Below, one piece after another: positions 56,662 to 64,000 of a stretch of DNA of 64,000 nt. The position numbers and the translations under genes are program-made. This DNA comes from Candidatus Zixiibacteriota bacterium (lineage in GTDB: Bacteria; Zixibacteria; MSB-5A5; GN15; PGXB01): assembly GCA_016933695.1 (NCBI GenBank), contig JAFGAL010000010.1, positions 124,001 to 188,000 on the forward strand, in the 5' to 3' direction. The notes below the pieces were generated by a model. That model saw only the letters and a program-made list of their open reading frames with translations. It was not told the DNA's origin and did no database searches. Positions within the stretch are counted from its first letter, which is position 1. Each line of letters opens with the position of its first letter.

Positions 56662-56835
56662 GCAAATAAATCTGCAAAAGCCCGTTATACGCCTCTTCGA
56701 GGCCATAATCACATTTTTTCAAATCAAAAAAGTTTTTTATCTAAAACTCTGCTGTTTTTAGTAAAAACTGATATTGACAATATTTAACCCGTTTTTAATG
56801 CCTTTCGCAAGCAAAAACCGTTTTTAGTTCGGGAT

Positions 56836-56864
56836 TTGCTTCGGTCTTTGCTTATAATTATAAT
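56836..56864 (+). promoter_or_regulatory. Promoter-like pair for the S41 protease gene
   Basis: TTGCTT (56836-56841), 17 bases, TATAAT (56859-56864, perfect). It lies ~110 bases before the chosen start at 56974 and inside the longer open frame, which excludes an upstream start at 56836. Confidence 0.55.
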
Positions 56865-56973
56865 TGCCTGTGAATCGGGAATGTGTTATGATTTTCCTTG
56901 TAAACACGCCACATTCAATACAAAGACAACATCAATGATGAATGACGATGTCAGCCAATATCAGGAGGAAAGG

Positions 56974-59900
56974 ATGAGTAAAATTCCCGTCATCTGTATC
57001 GCCTTACTACTACTGGCAGTTACAGTTATGGCCGATGAAGCCCGTTTATTGCGATTTCCGGATATTTCTGCCGAACATATTGCCTTTGCGCATGGAGGTG
57101 ATGTATTCATTGTCGCCCGCAATGGGGGGCAGGCTGTCCGCCTGACATCCGATGAGGGATTGGAGTTATTTCCCCGGTTTTCTCCTGATGGGAGACAGAT
57201 CGCCATGACTGCCCAATATGACGGCGACTGGGCGGTATATGTCATACCGATTACCGGCGGAGAGCCGAAGCGTCTGACCTATCACCCGGGAATTCAGAAC
57301 ACCAGTGAGCGATTCGGGCCGGAAAACGTTGTCATGGACTGGCATCCGACCGAAAACAAAATCTTGTTCCGATCCCGCAAGCAGGCTCAGGACTGGTGGG
57401 ACGGAAGAGTGTATCTGGTGTCGGTCGACGGCGGCCTGCCGACGCCGCTTCCGATGGCCACCGCGGGATTTACCTCGTTTTCCCCCAAGGCCGACCAGGT
57501 GGCCTATTGCCCGATTTACCGGGATTTCAGGACCTGGAAGCGGTACAAGGGCGGAATGGCCCAGGATGTCTGGATTTTCAACCTGTCAACCTATGAGTCA
57601 CAAAAAATCACCGACTGGGTCGGCACTGATAACATGCCGATGTGGTATCAGGATCGTATTTATTTCAATTCCGACCGCACCGGGAAACTGAACCTGTATT
57701 GTTATGAAACCAATACCGGGCAAACCCGTCAGGTAACGGAATTCGATGAATACGACGTGCGCTGGCCGGCGCTCGGGCCTGACGCCATCGTGTTCGAAAA
57801 CGCCGGCTTCCTCTACATAATGGAACTGCCGTCGGAGACGGTCCACAAAGTGCCGGTCACCATTACCACCGATCGCAATGCCATGCGGGGGGGATATGTC
57901 TCGGTTTCCGATCAGATCAGGGAATTCGATCTGTCGCCGGACGGCAAACGGGCCGTATTCAGCGCCCGTGACGATATTTTTACCGTCCCGGCCAAACACG
58001 GCAATACCAGAAACCTGACCAATTCCAGCGGTTCCAAAGAAAAAGACCCGGTCTGGTCACCCGATGGTCGCTGGATTGCGTTTACTTCCGACAGCACCGG
58101 CGAACAGGAGCTGTATGTAATTTCTTCGGATCGGACACAGCAGTTTCGGCTTACAACCGACGGCCATTGTTATCGATTCCCCATGACCTGGTCGCCGGAC
58201 AGCAAGAAACTGGCGTTAACCGATCGTGATCTGAATCTTTATTATGTCGATATCGATAGCCGGAAAATCAAAGCCTTTGACCGCACCGAACAGAATATTG
58301 TCGATCAGTTTTCCTGGTCGCCGGACAGCAAATATCTGGCTTATGCCAAAGCCAACGATGTGAATATTCAATCTATATTTATCTATTCTCTGGATCGAGA
58401 TACGGTATATCAGGCCACACTTGATTTCACTGACGACAAAGAGCCGGTCTTCAGTCCCGATGGCAAATATCTGTATTTTCTTTCGGATCGCAGTTTTAAT
58501 CCCATTCTGAGTGAATACGAGTTCGAGTTCGTGAACAACGGCATTACCAATATCTATTTGATTCTTCTATCCGCCGAAACCCCTTCGCCGTTCGAACCGG
58601 AAAGCGATGAAGTGTCAGTTGCCGATGATACTGCCGTCGAGAAGGACAAGGCCGAGAAAAAAGGCGACGTAAAAACCCCACCGGAGGTCGTGATCGATTT
58701 CGACGGTGTTTTCAATCGCCAGATAGCCCTGAATCTTCCGGCGGGGAAATACTCTGGCCTGGAAGCGATCGACAAGGCGGTTTTCTATTTATCCGACCCG
58801 TTGCGCGGCCTGCGCGGCAATGTGTTCCCGGGGACACGCAATGTGCATAAATACGACATGACCGAAAAGCGGGATGCCGAATTCGTCTCCGATATCAGGG
58901 CATACACTCTGGCGGGCGGCGGAAAGCATCTGTTGATTCAGAAAGGCCAGGATTATTATATCATCGAGACCGATAAATGCCCGGATGATCTTTCAAGTGC
59001 AAAACTGGATTTATCGGGGATGTCGATGTTTCTCGATCGTTCGGTTGAATATGCCCAGATGCTCGATGAGGCGCGCCGGCTGTACCGGGATTTCTTCTAT
59101 GACAAGAACATGCACGGGGTGGACTGGCAGAAGGAGTATGACAAGTACGCGGCACTGGTTCCGTATGTAAGTCATCGTTTCGATTTGACCTATCTGATCG
59201 GCGAAATGATCGGCGAATTGTGCTGTTCGCATGCCTACACCGGAGGCGGTGATATGCCCAAATTGACATTGGGTGGTGTCGGTTTACTTGGCGTTGATTT
59301 CGCGGTGGATCAGGTTCATGACCGGATCGTCATCGAACGTATTCTCCGCGGAGAAAACTGGGACAAGAGTCTGCGATCACCGTTGCTGGAGCCGGGCATC
59401 GACGTGCACGAGGGGGATTACCTGCTGGCGATCAACGGACACGAACTGACCGCCGCCGGCAATCCGTATCAATTGACGGAAAACACGGTGGGCAAAACCA
59501 TAACGATTACCGTCAATGACAAACCCGACCTGAAAGGCGCGCGGGAATATACTGTCACGCCGATTGCCGATGAAGAATCCCTGCGCTATTACAACTGGGT
59601 GGAGGATCGTCGGCGGTATGTCGATTCGGTCTCAAGCGGCACTATCGGATATATTCATATTCCGGATATGGGCGGTTTCGGTCTGGTGCAGTTTAACAAG
59701 ATGTTCTATCATCAGGTACGGCGGGATGGATTGATTATCGACGTTCGGTATAACGGCGGGGGGTTTGTCTCCGGACTGATCGCCGACCGCTTTTTGAAAA
59801 AGGTCATCAACATGTGGTCGAATTGCCTGTTTGGATACGGGCCGTCACCGGGAACCGGTATTGTCGGACATATGATCACTTTGCAGAATGAATTCTCCTG

Positions 59901-60240
59901 TTCCGATGGGGATATCTTCCCGTTTCGTTTCCGCGTCCATAAGCTGGGACCGCTGATGGGGACGCGTACCTGGGGGGGAGTGGTCGGTTTTGATATGGTG
60001 CATCAGCTTTCCGACGGTGGGTATTGCATTATTCCCGAAGGGGGGATGTACGATTTCGACGGGAAATGGCTGATAGAAAATGAGGGTGTGTATCCGGACA
60101 TTGAAATCGACAACCCGCCGGAACGCCTGGCGCAGGGATACGATGATCAGTTGCGTGAAGCCATCGCCTATCTCAAGAAGAAAATCGCTGAGGAACCTCC
60201 GCTGAGAATGGTCCCGCCGGAAACGCCGCCGGAGCGATAA
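56974..60240 (+). CDS. Secreted Tricorn-like S41 peptidase with beta-propellers and PDZ
   Basis: A 1088-residue protease. The start at 56974 (MSKIPVICIALLLLAVTVMA) has AGGAGG five bases upstream and begins a signal peptide; the open frame continues 46 codons further up without support. Residues ~22-560 contain TolB/PD40-type propeller repeats (RFSPDGRQIAMTAQYDGDWAVYV; VWSPDGRWIAFTSDS; FSPDGKYLYFLSDR). A C1-type helical domain follows (RLYRDFFYDKNMHGVDWQKEY) with the catalytic His in SHAYTGGGD near 753. A PDZ covers ~780-880. The S41 core has GLIIDVRYNGGG, the nucleophile Ser in FSCSDGDIFPF near 977, and GTRTWGGVVGF. This is the Tricorn architecture, here exported. It may degrade oligopeptides made by the neighbouring proteases. 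Confidence 0.93.
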   Translation: MSKIPVICIALLLLAVTVMADEARLLRFPDISAEHIAFAHGGDVFIVARNGGQAVRLTSDEGLELFPRFSPDGRQIAMTAQYDGDWAVYVIPITGGEPKRLTYHPGIQNTSERFGPENVVMDWHPTENKILFRSRKQAQDWWDGRVYLVSVDGGLPTPLPMATAGFTSFSPKADQVAYCPIYRDFRTWKRYKGGMAQDVWIFNLSTYESQKITDWVGTDNMPMWYQDRIYFNSDRTGKLNLYCYETNTGQTRQVTEFDEYDVRWPALGPDAIVFENAGFLYIMELPSETVHKVPVTITTDRNAMRGGYVSVSDQIREFDLSPDGKRAVFSARDDIFTVPAKHGNTRNLTNSSGSKEKDPVWSPDGRWIAFTSDSTGEQELYVISSDRTQQFRLTTDGHCYRFPMTWSPDSKKLALTDRDLNLYYVDIDSRKIKAFDRTEQNIVDQFSWSPDSKYLAYAKANDVNIQSIFIYSLDRDTVYQATLDFTDDKEPVFSPDGKYLYFLSDRSFNPILSEYEFEFVNNGITNIYLILLSAETPSPFEPESDEVSVADDTAVEKDKAEKKGDVKTPPEVVIDFDGVFNRQIALNLPAGKYSGLEAIDKAVFYLSDPLRGLRGNVFPGTRNVHKYDMTEKRDAEFVSDIRAYTLAGGGKHLLIQKGQDYYIIETDKCPDDLSSAKLDLSGMSMFLDRSVEYAQMLDEARRLYRDFFYDKNMHGVDWQKEYDKYAALVPYVSHRFDLTYLIGEMIGELCCSHAYTGGGDMPKLTLGGVGLLGVDFAVDQVHDRIVIERILRGENWDKSLRSPLLEPGIDVHEGDYLLAINGHELTAAGNPYQLTENTVGKTITITVNDKPDLKGAREYTVTPIADEESLRYYNWVEDRRRYVDSVSSGTIGYIHIPDMGGFGLVQFNKMFYHQVRRDGLIIDVRYNGGGFVSGLIADRFLKKVINMWSNCLFGYGPSPGTGIVGHMITLQNEFSCSDGDIFPFRFRVHKLGPLMGTRTWGGVVGFDMVHQLSDGGYCIIPEGGMYDFDGKWLIENEGVYPDIEIDNPPERLAQGYDDQLREAIAYLKKKIAEEPPLRMVPPETPPER

Positions 60241-60256
60241 CAAACATCAAACAATG

Positions 60257-60283
60257 CCGGGGGATGACACGGTCATTCCCCGG
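60257..60283. terminator. Strong hairpin between convergent genes
   Basis: Twelve-pair stem CCGGGGGATGAC / GTCATTCCCCGG (one G-U) with a three-base loop, between the S41 and C1 peptidase stop codons. Neither side has a clear U-tract, so a factor-independent terminator is plausible but not typical. Confidence 0.5.
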
Positions 60284-60320
60284 TGCGTAAGGCATGCCGT
60301 CTTTCTCTTTTGGCTGTTTT

Positions 60321-63300
60321 CTACGGGCAGTGCAACGTCGTTCCATCACCGTACAAATGCTGTATCAAATCCAGGATGTCGAGCAAATTCGTCTCCCCGG
60401 AGTTATTGACGTCGGCGGCCTCGAGATGTTCCGGCGATGGTCCGTCGTTGTATACGAAATCGATAACAAACAGGATATCCAGCAAATTGACGCCTTCGTC
60501 ATTATTGGCGTCGCCGCAGATGTACGGGGCTTTGATCGTCAACGTATATTCACGGCTGTCGATTGCGCCCGGCGCATCGATCACCATGGCGGTGAATTGT
60601 ATGATCCCGCGCGACAAGGGATTCCCTGACAGCACACCCTCAGGCGACAGCGCCAATCCGGTGCCGTCAAGATCCGCTTCACTGTCAGACCAGATCAGAA
60701 CGCCGGTTCCGCCGACGGATTCCAGTTGCAGAGAATATTCGTACCCTTCGATGCCATCGGGAAGGCTGTCGGTTACTATCGATACCGGAGCATTGACCGT
60801 GAAAGACAATTCCTGTTCCTGTGCGGCGCCGATGGAATCGGCAAGCACCGCAATAAACGATAACAGACCGGTATCGAGTGGCGTTCCGGCGAGGACGCCG
60901 GTGTCCACCAGAATCAATCCGCGGGAAACCAGATCGTCGTTCTTATCGCTCCAGGCAAGTGTGCCGGTTCCGCCGGAACCATCCAGTGGCTGCTCATAGG
61001 CGATGCCGACCGTCCAGTCCGGAAGCGATGTTGTGGCAATAGTGATTGCGGGATTTACGACTAATGAGCAAGGTGCTTCATCATACGATCCGGCCTGATC
61101 GACCACATGAGCGGTGAATCGTATCGTCCCCGTGACCTCCGGCGTTCCGGACAACAGCCCATTCGATGCGAGCGCCAGCCCGGTGCCACTAAGATCGCCA
61201 TTCAGATCGCTCCAGAGAATCCCCCCCGCGCCGCCGGTAGATCTCAATTGTTGTGAGAATGCAAATCCCCGTGTCCAGTCGGGAAGGGGCGATGTCGTGA
61301 TCAGAACTTCATCGAATATCTCGAAAGCAAAGAATTTCTCATCGTTTTCGAGTTCTTCGTCGGTAACAACCGCCGTGAAGGAAATTGTCCCAATGGAAAC
61401 CGGAGTTCCGTCCAGCTGACCATTGGAAGATAACATCAGTCCGGTGCCGTCAAGGTCACCATTTTTGTCACTCCAGGTCAGGGTTCCGGTACCGTTATCG
61501 GCAGTAAGTTGTTGCGAATAGGGAATCGCAACGGTCCAGTCCGGAAGGGAGTCGGTAGAAATCACAGGGGCATTGCTTTGTTCACAGATATACACTGTTA
61601 TACTCAGATCATCGACCCCGGCCTCCACCACGGAACCATCGCCGATATCCGAAGCCTCAAAGCGCAGACGCATGAAGGCGCCTGGGGTGACAAAGTCTCC
61701 GGTGGAAAATGTGTGTTCGAACCATCCGCCCGAGGCGTTTGCGGTCGGGCCCGCGGAGTCAACCTTCACCCAGCTGTATCCGCTGTCGTTCGAAACATAC
61801 ACCCGCATGACATCGATATAAGGCGAACTGCCGTAATCGTTGGAATACCAGCGGGCATAGTGCACCAGCCCGTCGCCGGAAGTGAGATCGAAAACGGGAG
61901 AATCAAGATAGGTGGTGCCGTTGTCGACATCGGAATTGCCGTAGACATTGTCGGTTAAGAAGCAGCTTCCCGAACCATCATAATCGGTGGGAGGATCGCC
62001 GCGTTCACCTGCCCCGGCCGGGACACCACGATCCCAGTGGCCATCGACCGCGTTACCGGATACGGTCCAACCCTGATCCGTCTCGAAATCATCGGCGAAG
62101 ATCGTCACAACGTCAGTAGCGGGAAGCGCCACATTGGGTGCATCCGGTACGGGATCATACATTCGTCCCTCGGTGACATCCTCGGCGCTGACATAAAACG
62201 CCAGCGTATCACCGCAAACGATAGCGGGGAGAACCGCCATATAAATATTGGTTTGCGCCTCGATCATTGCCTCGGTGATAATCTCTTCGCCGTTGATCGA
62301 ATAGTGCAACTGCCCGGTGCCGGAAATCGGGGTTCCGCTTCCCGGGATGACTTTAACCGCGAACGCGGTGGTCTGCTCGGGCATGACGATTTCTGGTATT
62401 CCCGACGGGTACTCAAAATACAGCGGGTCGGCTCCGGCATAGACAATGTATGCGGCGGCATAGCCGATGCTGGAGCAACCGTACTCCAATCGGCCATACC
62501 CGCCATCTTCGCCCCAGCCGGTTCCCCAGGAATTACGGACGAACCAGACCCCCTCGGTTCCCTGGCTGTCATCCCATCCGACCAGAGTCACGGCATGATT
62601 CAGTTCACCGTTTTCGTCACAGCCGTTAAAAATTCCGCCGCCGTATGCCTGCAGAGCGCTGTTGGCATGAACACCGACAGAAAGCGGCCCGTGATCCATA
62701 ATAGCCTGTTTCATGGCATCGACAGTGGGGATACCATATTGGCTTCCGACATATGCCCAGGATTCGATCACATAATGATGCGTATACGGGCAGTTACATG
62801 ATCCGAGATAGGCCACGTACGGACAATCGTCCTCGAACACCGCCCCGGTCCCGCCGCAGGCATCGGTTTTAAACTGGTGATAATCGTGGGCATACCACCC
62901 GCCGGTGCAATCCCAGCCATCGGTGTTGCAGTTTACCAGCCACTGTTCGGACAGATCGACTATCATGCCGTCCTTGATTTTGATATTGCATTCCAGCGGG
63001 CCGACTGTCGCAAATGCCCAGCAACTGCCGCATCCACCCTGTTGCTTGACGACGGGAAGTCCGCCGACTTCGGTGCGCCAGTCAAATGACGACGGCAGAT
63101 CTCGCTTGGGAGCGCATTCGTCAAAGGGCGCCAGTTCGCGCCAGTTGTCCGGGATTTTCAGTCCACACAGTTGCTCCAGGGAGTATTGCGTAGCGGAATT
63201 TTCCCTGATTGTAAAAGTCCAGCCCTCATCGACCGCCTCTTTCTGCAGGTCGGCGATGTCATCGGATGTTAACTGCGCATATCCCGGTGGAGAGATAAAC

Positions 63301-63374
63301 GCAATAGACACAAGAAATAATAACGAAATAGTCAGGAGTGGTTTTATTGATGTCTTCTCACGTTGAAACGTCAT
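60321..63374 (-). CDS. Secreted C1 (papain-like) cysteine peptidase with Ig-like repeats and dockerin
   Basis: A 1017-residue exported protease. The N-terminus MTFQREKTSIKPLLTISLLFLVSIAF is a signal peptide with a long basic n-region; GAAAGGAG lies upstream. The papain core (~90-310) has a complete catalytic set: QQGGCGSCWAFATVG (Cys near 115), LNHAVTLVGWDD (His near 258) and VRNSWGTGWGEDGG (Asn near 279). A domain with YSINGE and DPVPDAP follows (~320-425). Next is a jelly-roll-like module (~430-595; GERGDPPTDYDGSG, NVYGNSDVDNGTTYL), nearly the same as in the M4 peptidase. Four Ig-like repeats come next, then a doubled dockerin (CGDANNDEGVNLLDILFVIDFVY, DVNNSGETNLLDILDLIQHLY) ending in HCP. 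Extracellular proteolysis is likely. Confidence 0.94.
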   Translation of the reverse strand: MTFQREKTSIKPLLTISLLFLVSIAFISPPGYAQLTSDDIADLQKEAVDEGWTFTIRENSATQYSLEQLCGLKIPDNWRELAPFDECAPKRDLPSSFDWRTEVGGLPVVKQQGGCGSCWAFATVGPLECNIKIKDGMIVDLSEQWLVNCNTDGWDCTGGWYAHDYHQFKTDACGGTGAVFEDDCPYVAYLGSCNCPYTHHYVIESWAYVGSQYGIPTVDAMKQAIMDHGPLSVGVHANSALQAYGGGIFNGCDENGELNHAVTLVGWDDSQGTEGVWFVRNSWGTGWGEDGGYGRLEYGCSSIGYAAAYIVYAGADPLYFEYPSGIPEIVMPEQTTAFAVKVIPGSGTPISGTGQLHYSINGEEIITEAMIEAQTNIYMAVLPAIVCGDTLAFYVSAEDVTEGRMYDPVPDAPNVALPATDVVTIFADDFETDQGWTVSGNAVDGHWDRGVPAGAGERGDPPTDYDGSGSCFLTDNVYGNSDVDNGTTYLDSPVFDLTSGDGLVHYARWYSNDYGSSPYIDVMRVYVSNDSGYSWVKVDSAGPTANASGGWFEHTFSTGDFVTPGAFMRLRFEASDIGDGSVVEAGVDDLSITVYICEQSNAPVISTDSLPDWTVAIPYSQQLTADNGTGTLTWSDKNGDLDGTGLMLSSNGQLDGTPVSIGTISFTAVVTDEELENDEKFFAFEIFDEVLITTSPLPDWTRGFAFSQQLRSTGGAGGILWSDLNGDLSGTGLALASNGLLSGTPEVTGTIRFTAHVVDQAGSYDEAPCSLVVNPAITIATTSLPDWTVGIAYEQPLDGSGGTGTLAWSDKNDDLVSRGLILVDTGVLAGTPLDTGLLSFIAVLADSIGAAQEQELSFTVNAPVSIVTDSLPDGIEGYEYSLQLESVGGTGVLIWSDSEADLDGTGLALSPEGVLSGNPLSRGIIQFTAMVIDAPGAIDSREYTLTIKAPYICGDANNDEGVNLLDILFVIDFVYNDGPSPEHLEAADVNNSGETNLLDILDLIQHLYGDGTTLHCP
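60530..61575 (-). repeat. Four Ig-like (putative Ig/He_PIG) repeats in the C1 peptidase
   Basis: Units of ~88 codons with 'LPDWT..I.YSQQL....GTGTL.WSDKN.DL.GTGL'. The last has diverged at the WSDK motif (IWSDSEADL). Confidence 0.8.
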
Positions 63375-63506
63375 GAAATGCTCCTTTCAGCGGCACAAGA
63401 CGCCGGTTGCACGGCGAGAACACGGGTGGTTACTCGCAATGATCACAAAGCGGGAACGCACGATGCTGGTGTTACCCGGCGTGTTACCATCGCTACAAGC
63501 CCCATA

Positions 63507-63534
63507 AATATAGGCAAAAAATACGATTTGCCAA
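63507..63534 (-). promoter_or_regulatory. Promoter-like pair for the C1 peptidase gene
   Basis: Minus-strand TTGGCA (63529-63534), 16 bases, TATATT (63507-63512). It lies just after the feoA terminator and ~130 bases before the start codon. Confidence 0.45.
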
Positions 63535-63599
63535 TAAAAAGTATATCCTGATTATCGGCTAAGCGTCGGCTATTCTTTGGATTATGAGACCCAAACGGC

Positions 63600-63644
63600 A
63601 AAAAAACGCCGGCAAACTCAGTAATTTCGCGATTTGCCGGCGTT
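63600..63644 (-). terminator. Terminator after feoA
   Basis: Minus-strand stem AACGCCGGCAAA / TTTGCCGGCGTT (63605-63616 with 63633-63644), 16-base loop, followed by a run of T. Confidence 0.85.
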
Positions 63645-63705
63645 CAACAAGGAGATGCGTAACTAGTAATCTGTAAAATGGAAATTCCGGGAAAAGGTTC
63701 CTGCA

Positions 63706-63918
63706 TTATGCGACTTCGATTTTACTGGCCATGCCGTAGCCAAGAATCAATCGATTGCTGTTAACTGAGATTATAACCGGGCCGCGTCCCCGACTGATGA
63801 CTTCCAGTTCCGTTCCTGGTACCAAGCCCATGGCGGCAAGACGGTTGCGGACATTTCGTCCGGCTGTGACCGAAATCAGACGGACCTTTTGTCCCGGGCC
63901 TACCATTGACAGGGGCAT
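63706..63918 (-). CDS. feoA: FeoA-family ferrous iron transport protein
   Basis: A 70-residue SH3-like protein. The start at 63918 (MPLSMVGPGQKVRLI) has GAGGGC upstream and gives the usual FeoA length; a GTG frame 16 codons longer (63966) adds only acidic, unrelated residues. Family features: PLSMVGPGQKVRLISV, NRLAAMGLVPGTELEVISRG, and a final strand RLILGYGMASKIEV. FeoA works with the FeoB permease in Fe(II) uptake. A feoB partner would be expected downstream, but this gene is followed by a terminator. Any partner upstream would lie beyond the window edge. A FeoA-like regulatory domain protein is the alternative. Confidence 0.9.
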   Translation of the reverse strand: MPLSMVGPGQKVRLISVTAGRNVRNRLAAMGLVPGTELEVISRGRGPVIISVNSNRLILGYGMASKIEVA

Positions 63919-64000
63919 GATGCCCTCACGTGTTTTTGATGTGTCATCTTCTTCAGTTTCATGCACATAATACGGTTCTCAGTCAAAAAGTGAGAATGTT

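Larger units (their letters stand above)
56364..56973. other. 610-base AT-rich divergent regulatory region
   Basis: It lies between the minus-strand Cys-rich gene and the plus-strand S41 protease gene. No credible conventional gene was found; an 85-codon plus-strand open frame at 56504-56761 has no ribosome-binding site or family resemblance. It holds a promoter-like pair for each neighbour (56633-56661 minus, 56836-56864 plus), a possible leader ORF and a hairpin in the minus-strand leader. Confidence 0.6.

Noticed and set aside
56504-56761. 85-codon plus-strand open frame in the divergent region
   Set aside because: Very AT-rich, with no ribosome-binding site and Lys/Asn/Ile-rich random-like sequence; it overlaps the promoter region of the minus-strand gene.
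43245-60740. Tandem similarity among dockerin ends considered as an insertion element or recombination site
   Set aside because: Similarity is at protein level within coding regions; there are no inverted repeats, target duplications or transposase genes.
39531-63374. Cohesin domains or a scaffoldin gene
   Set aside because: No domain resembling cohesin was recognised in any of the large proteins; the beta-rich parts look like Ig-like, CARDB-like, ASH-like or jelly-roll modules.
1-64000. tRNA, rRNA and CRISPR arrays
   Set aside because: No cloverleaf-like sequences, rRNA stretches or regularly spaced short repeats were found in the intergenic regions.

Overview
The window reads as a chromosomal segment of a mid-GC, diderm, free-living bacterium that secretes many large modular proteins. 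The secreted proteins here end either in a doubled dockerin-like tag built around the phrase LLDILYLIDYIYG or in a FlgD/type-IX-like beta-sandwich. A GldA/F/G-type ABC operon, eukaryote-like kinase signalling and gluconeogenic enzymes are also present. This combination recalls candidate phyla of the FCB group, Zixibacteria in particular. That placement is inference from protein style; no rRNA gene is in the window.

Layout. 1-7714: three tandem minus-strand paralogues of a large secreted protein (the leftmost runs off the window), each with a FlgD-like C-terminus. 7938-11602: a two-gene operon of secreted M16 peptidases, one zinc-active and one without the zinc motif. 12090-18981: central carbon metabolism, with alpha-glucan phosphorylase (minus) divergent from PEP carboxykinase and phosphofructokinase (plus), then 2-amino-3-ketobutyrate CoA ligase behind its own promoter and between two terminators. 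19074-20964: a SagB-like oxidoreductase, a protein joining a RelA/SpoT-type zinc finger to a winged helix, and a small membrane protein. 21049-22218: a DUF819 transporter-like protein. 22222-28146: a Ser/Thr kinase with TolB-like and TPR domains, divergent from a GAF-PP2C phosphatase and a GT39-like membrane protein.

28153-34312: an overlapping operon of ABC ATPase, permease, GldG-family protein and DUF4340 protein, followed by a GYD-domain protein and a propeller-transglutaminase protein. 34447-37809: a fused E1 alpha-beta 2-oxoacid dehydrogenase and a CPBP protease. 38061-39464: a NapH-like polyferredoxin membrane protein.

39531-63374: the most striking part. Five very large dockerin-tagged secreted proteins lie on the minus strand: peptidases of families M4, M14, C25 and C1, and one cysteine-rich modular protein without a recognised catalytic domain. 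A plus-strand, signal-peptide-bearing Tricorn-like S41 protease sits between the last two. Ten ~88-residue Ig-like (putative Ig/He_PIG) repeats and one near-identical jelly-roll-like module are shared among these enzymes, so the locus looks like a set of unrelated proteases carrying common surface modules. No cohesin domain was seen. The window ends with feoA.

Most transcription units are bounded by recognisable hairpin-plus-U-tract terminators, and about a dozen promoter-like -35/-10 pairs with 16-17 bp spacing can be read. No tRNA, rRNA, CRISPR array, insertion sequence or integrase was found.
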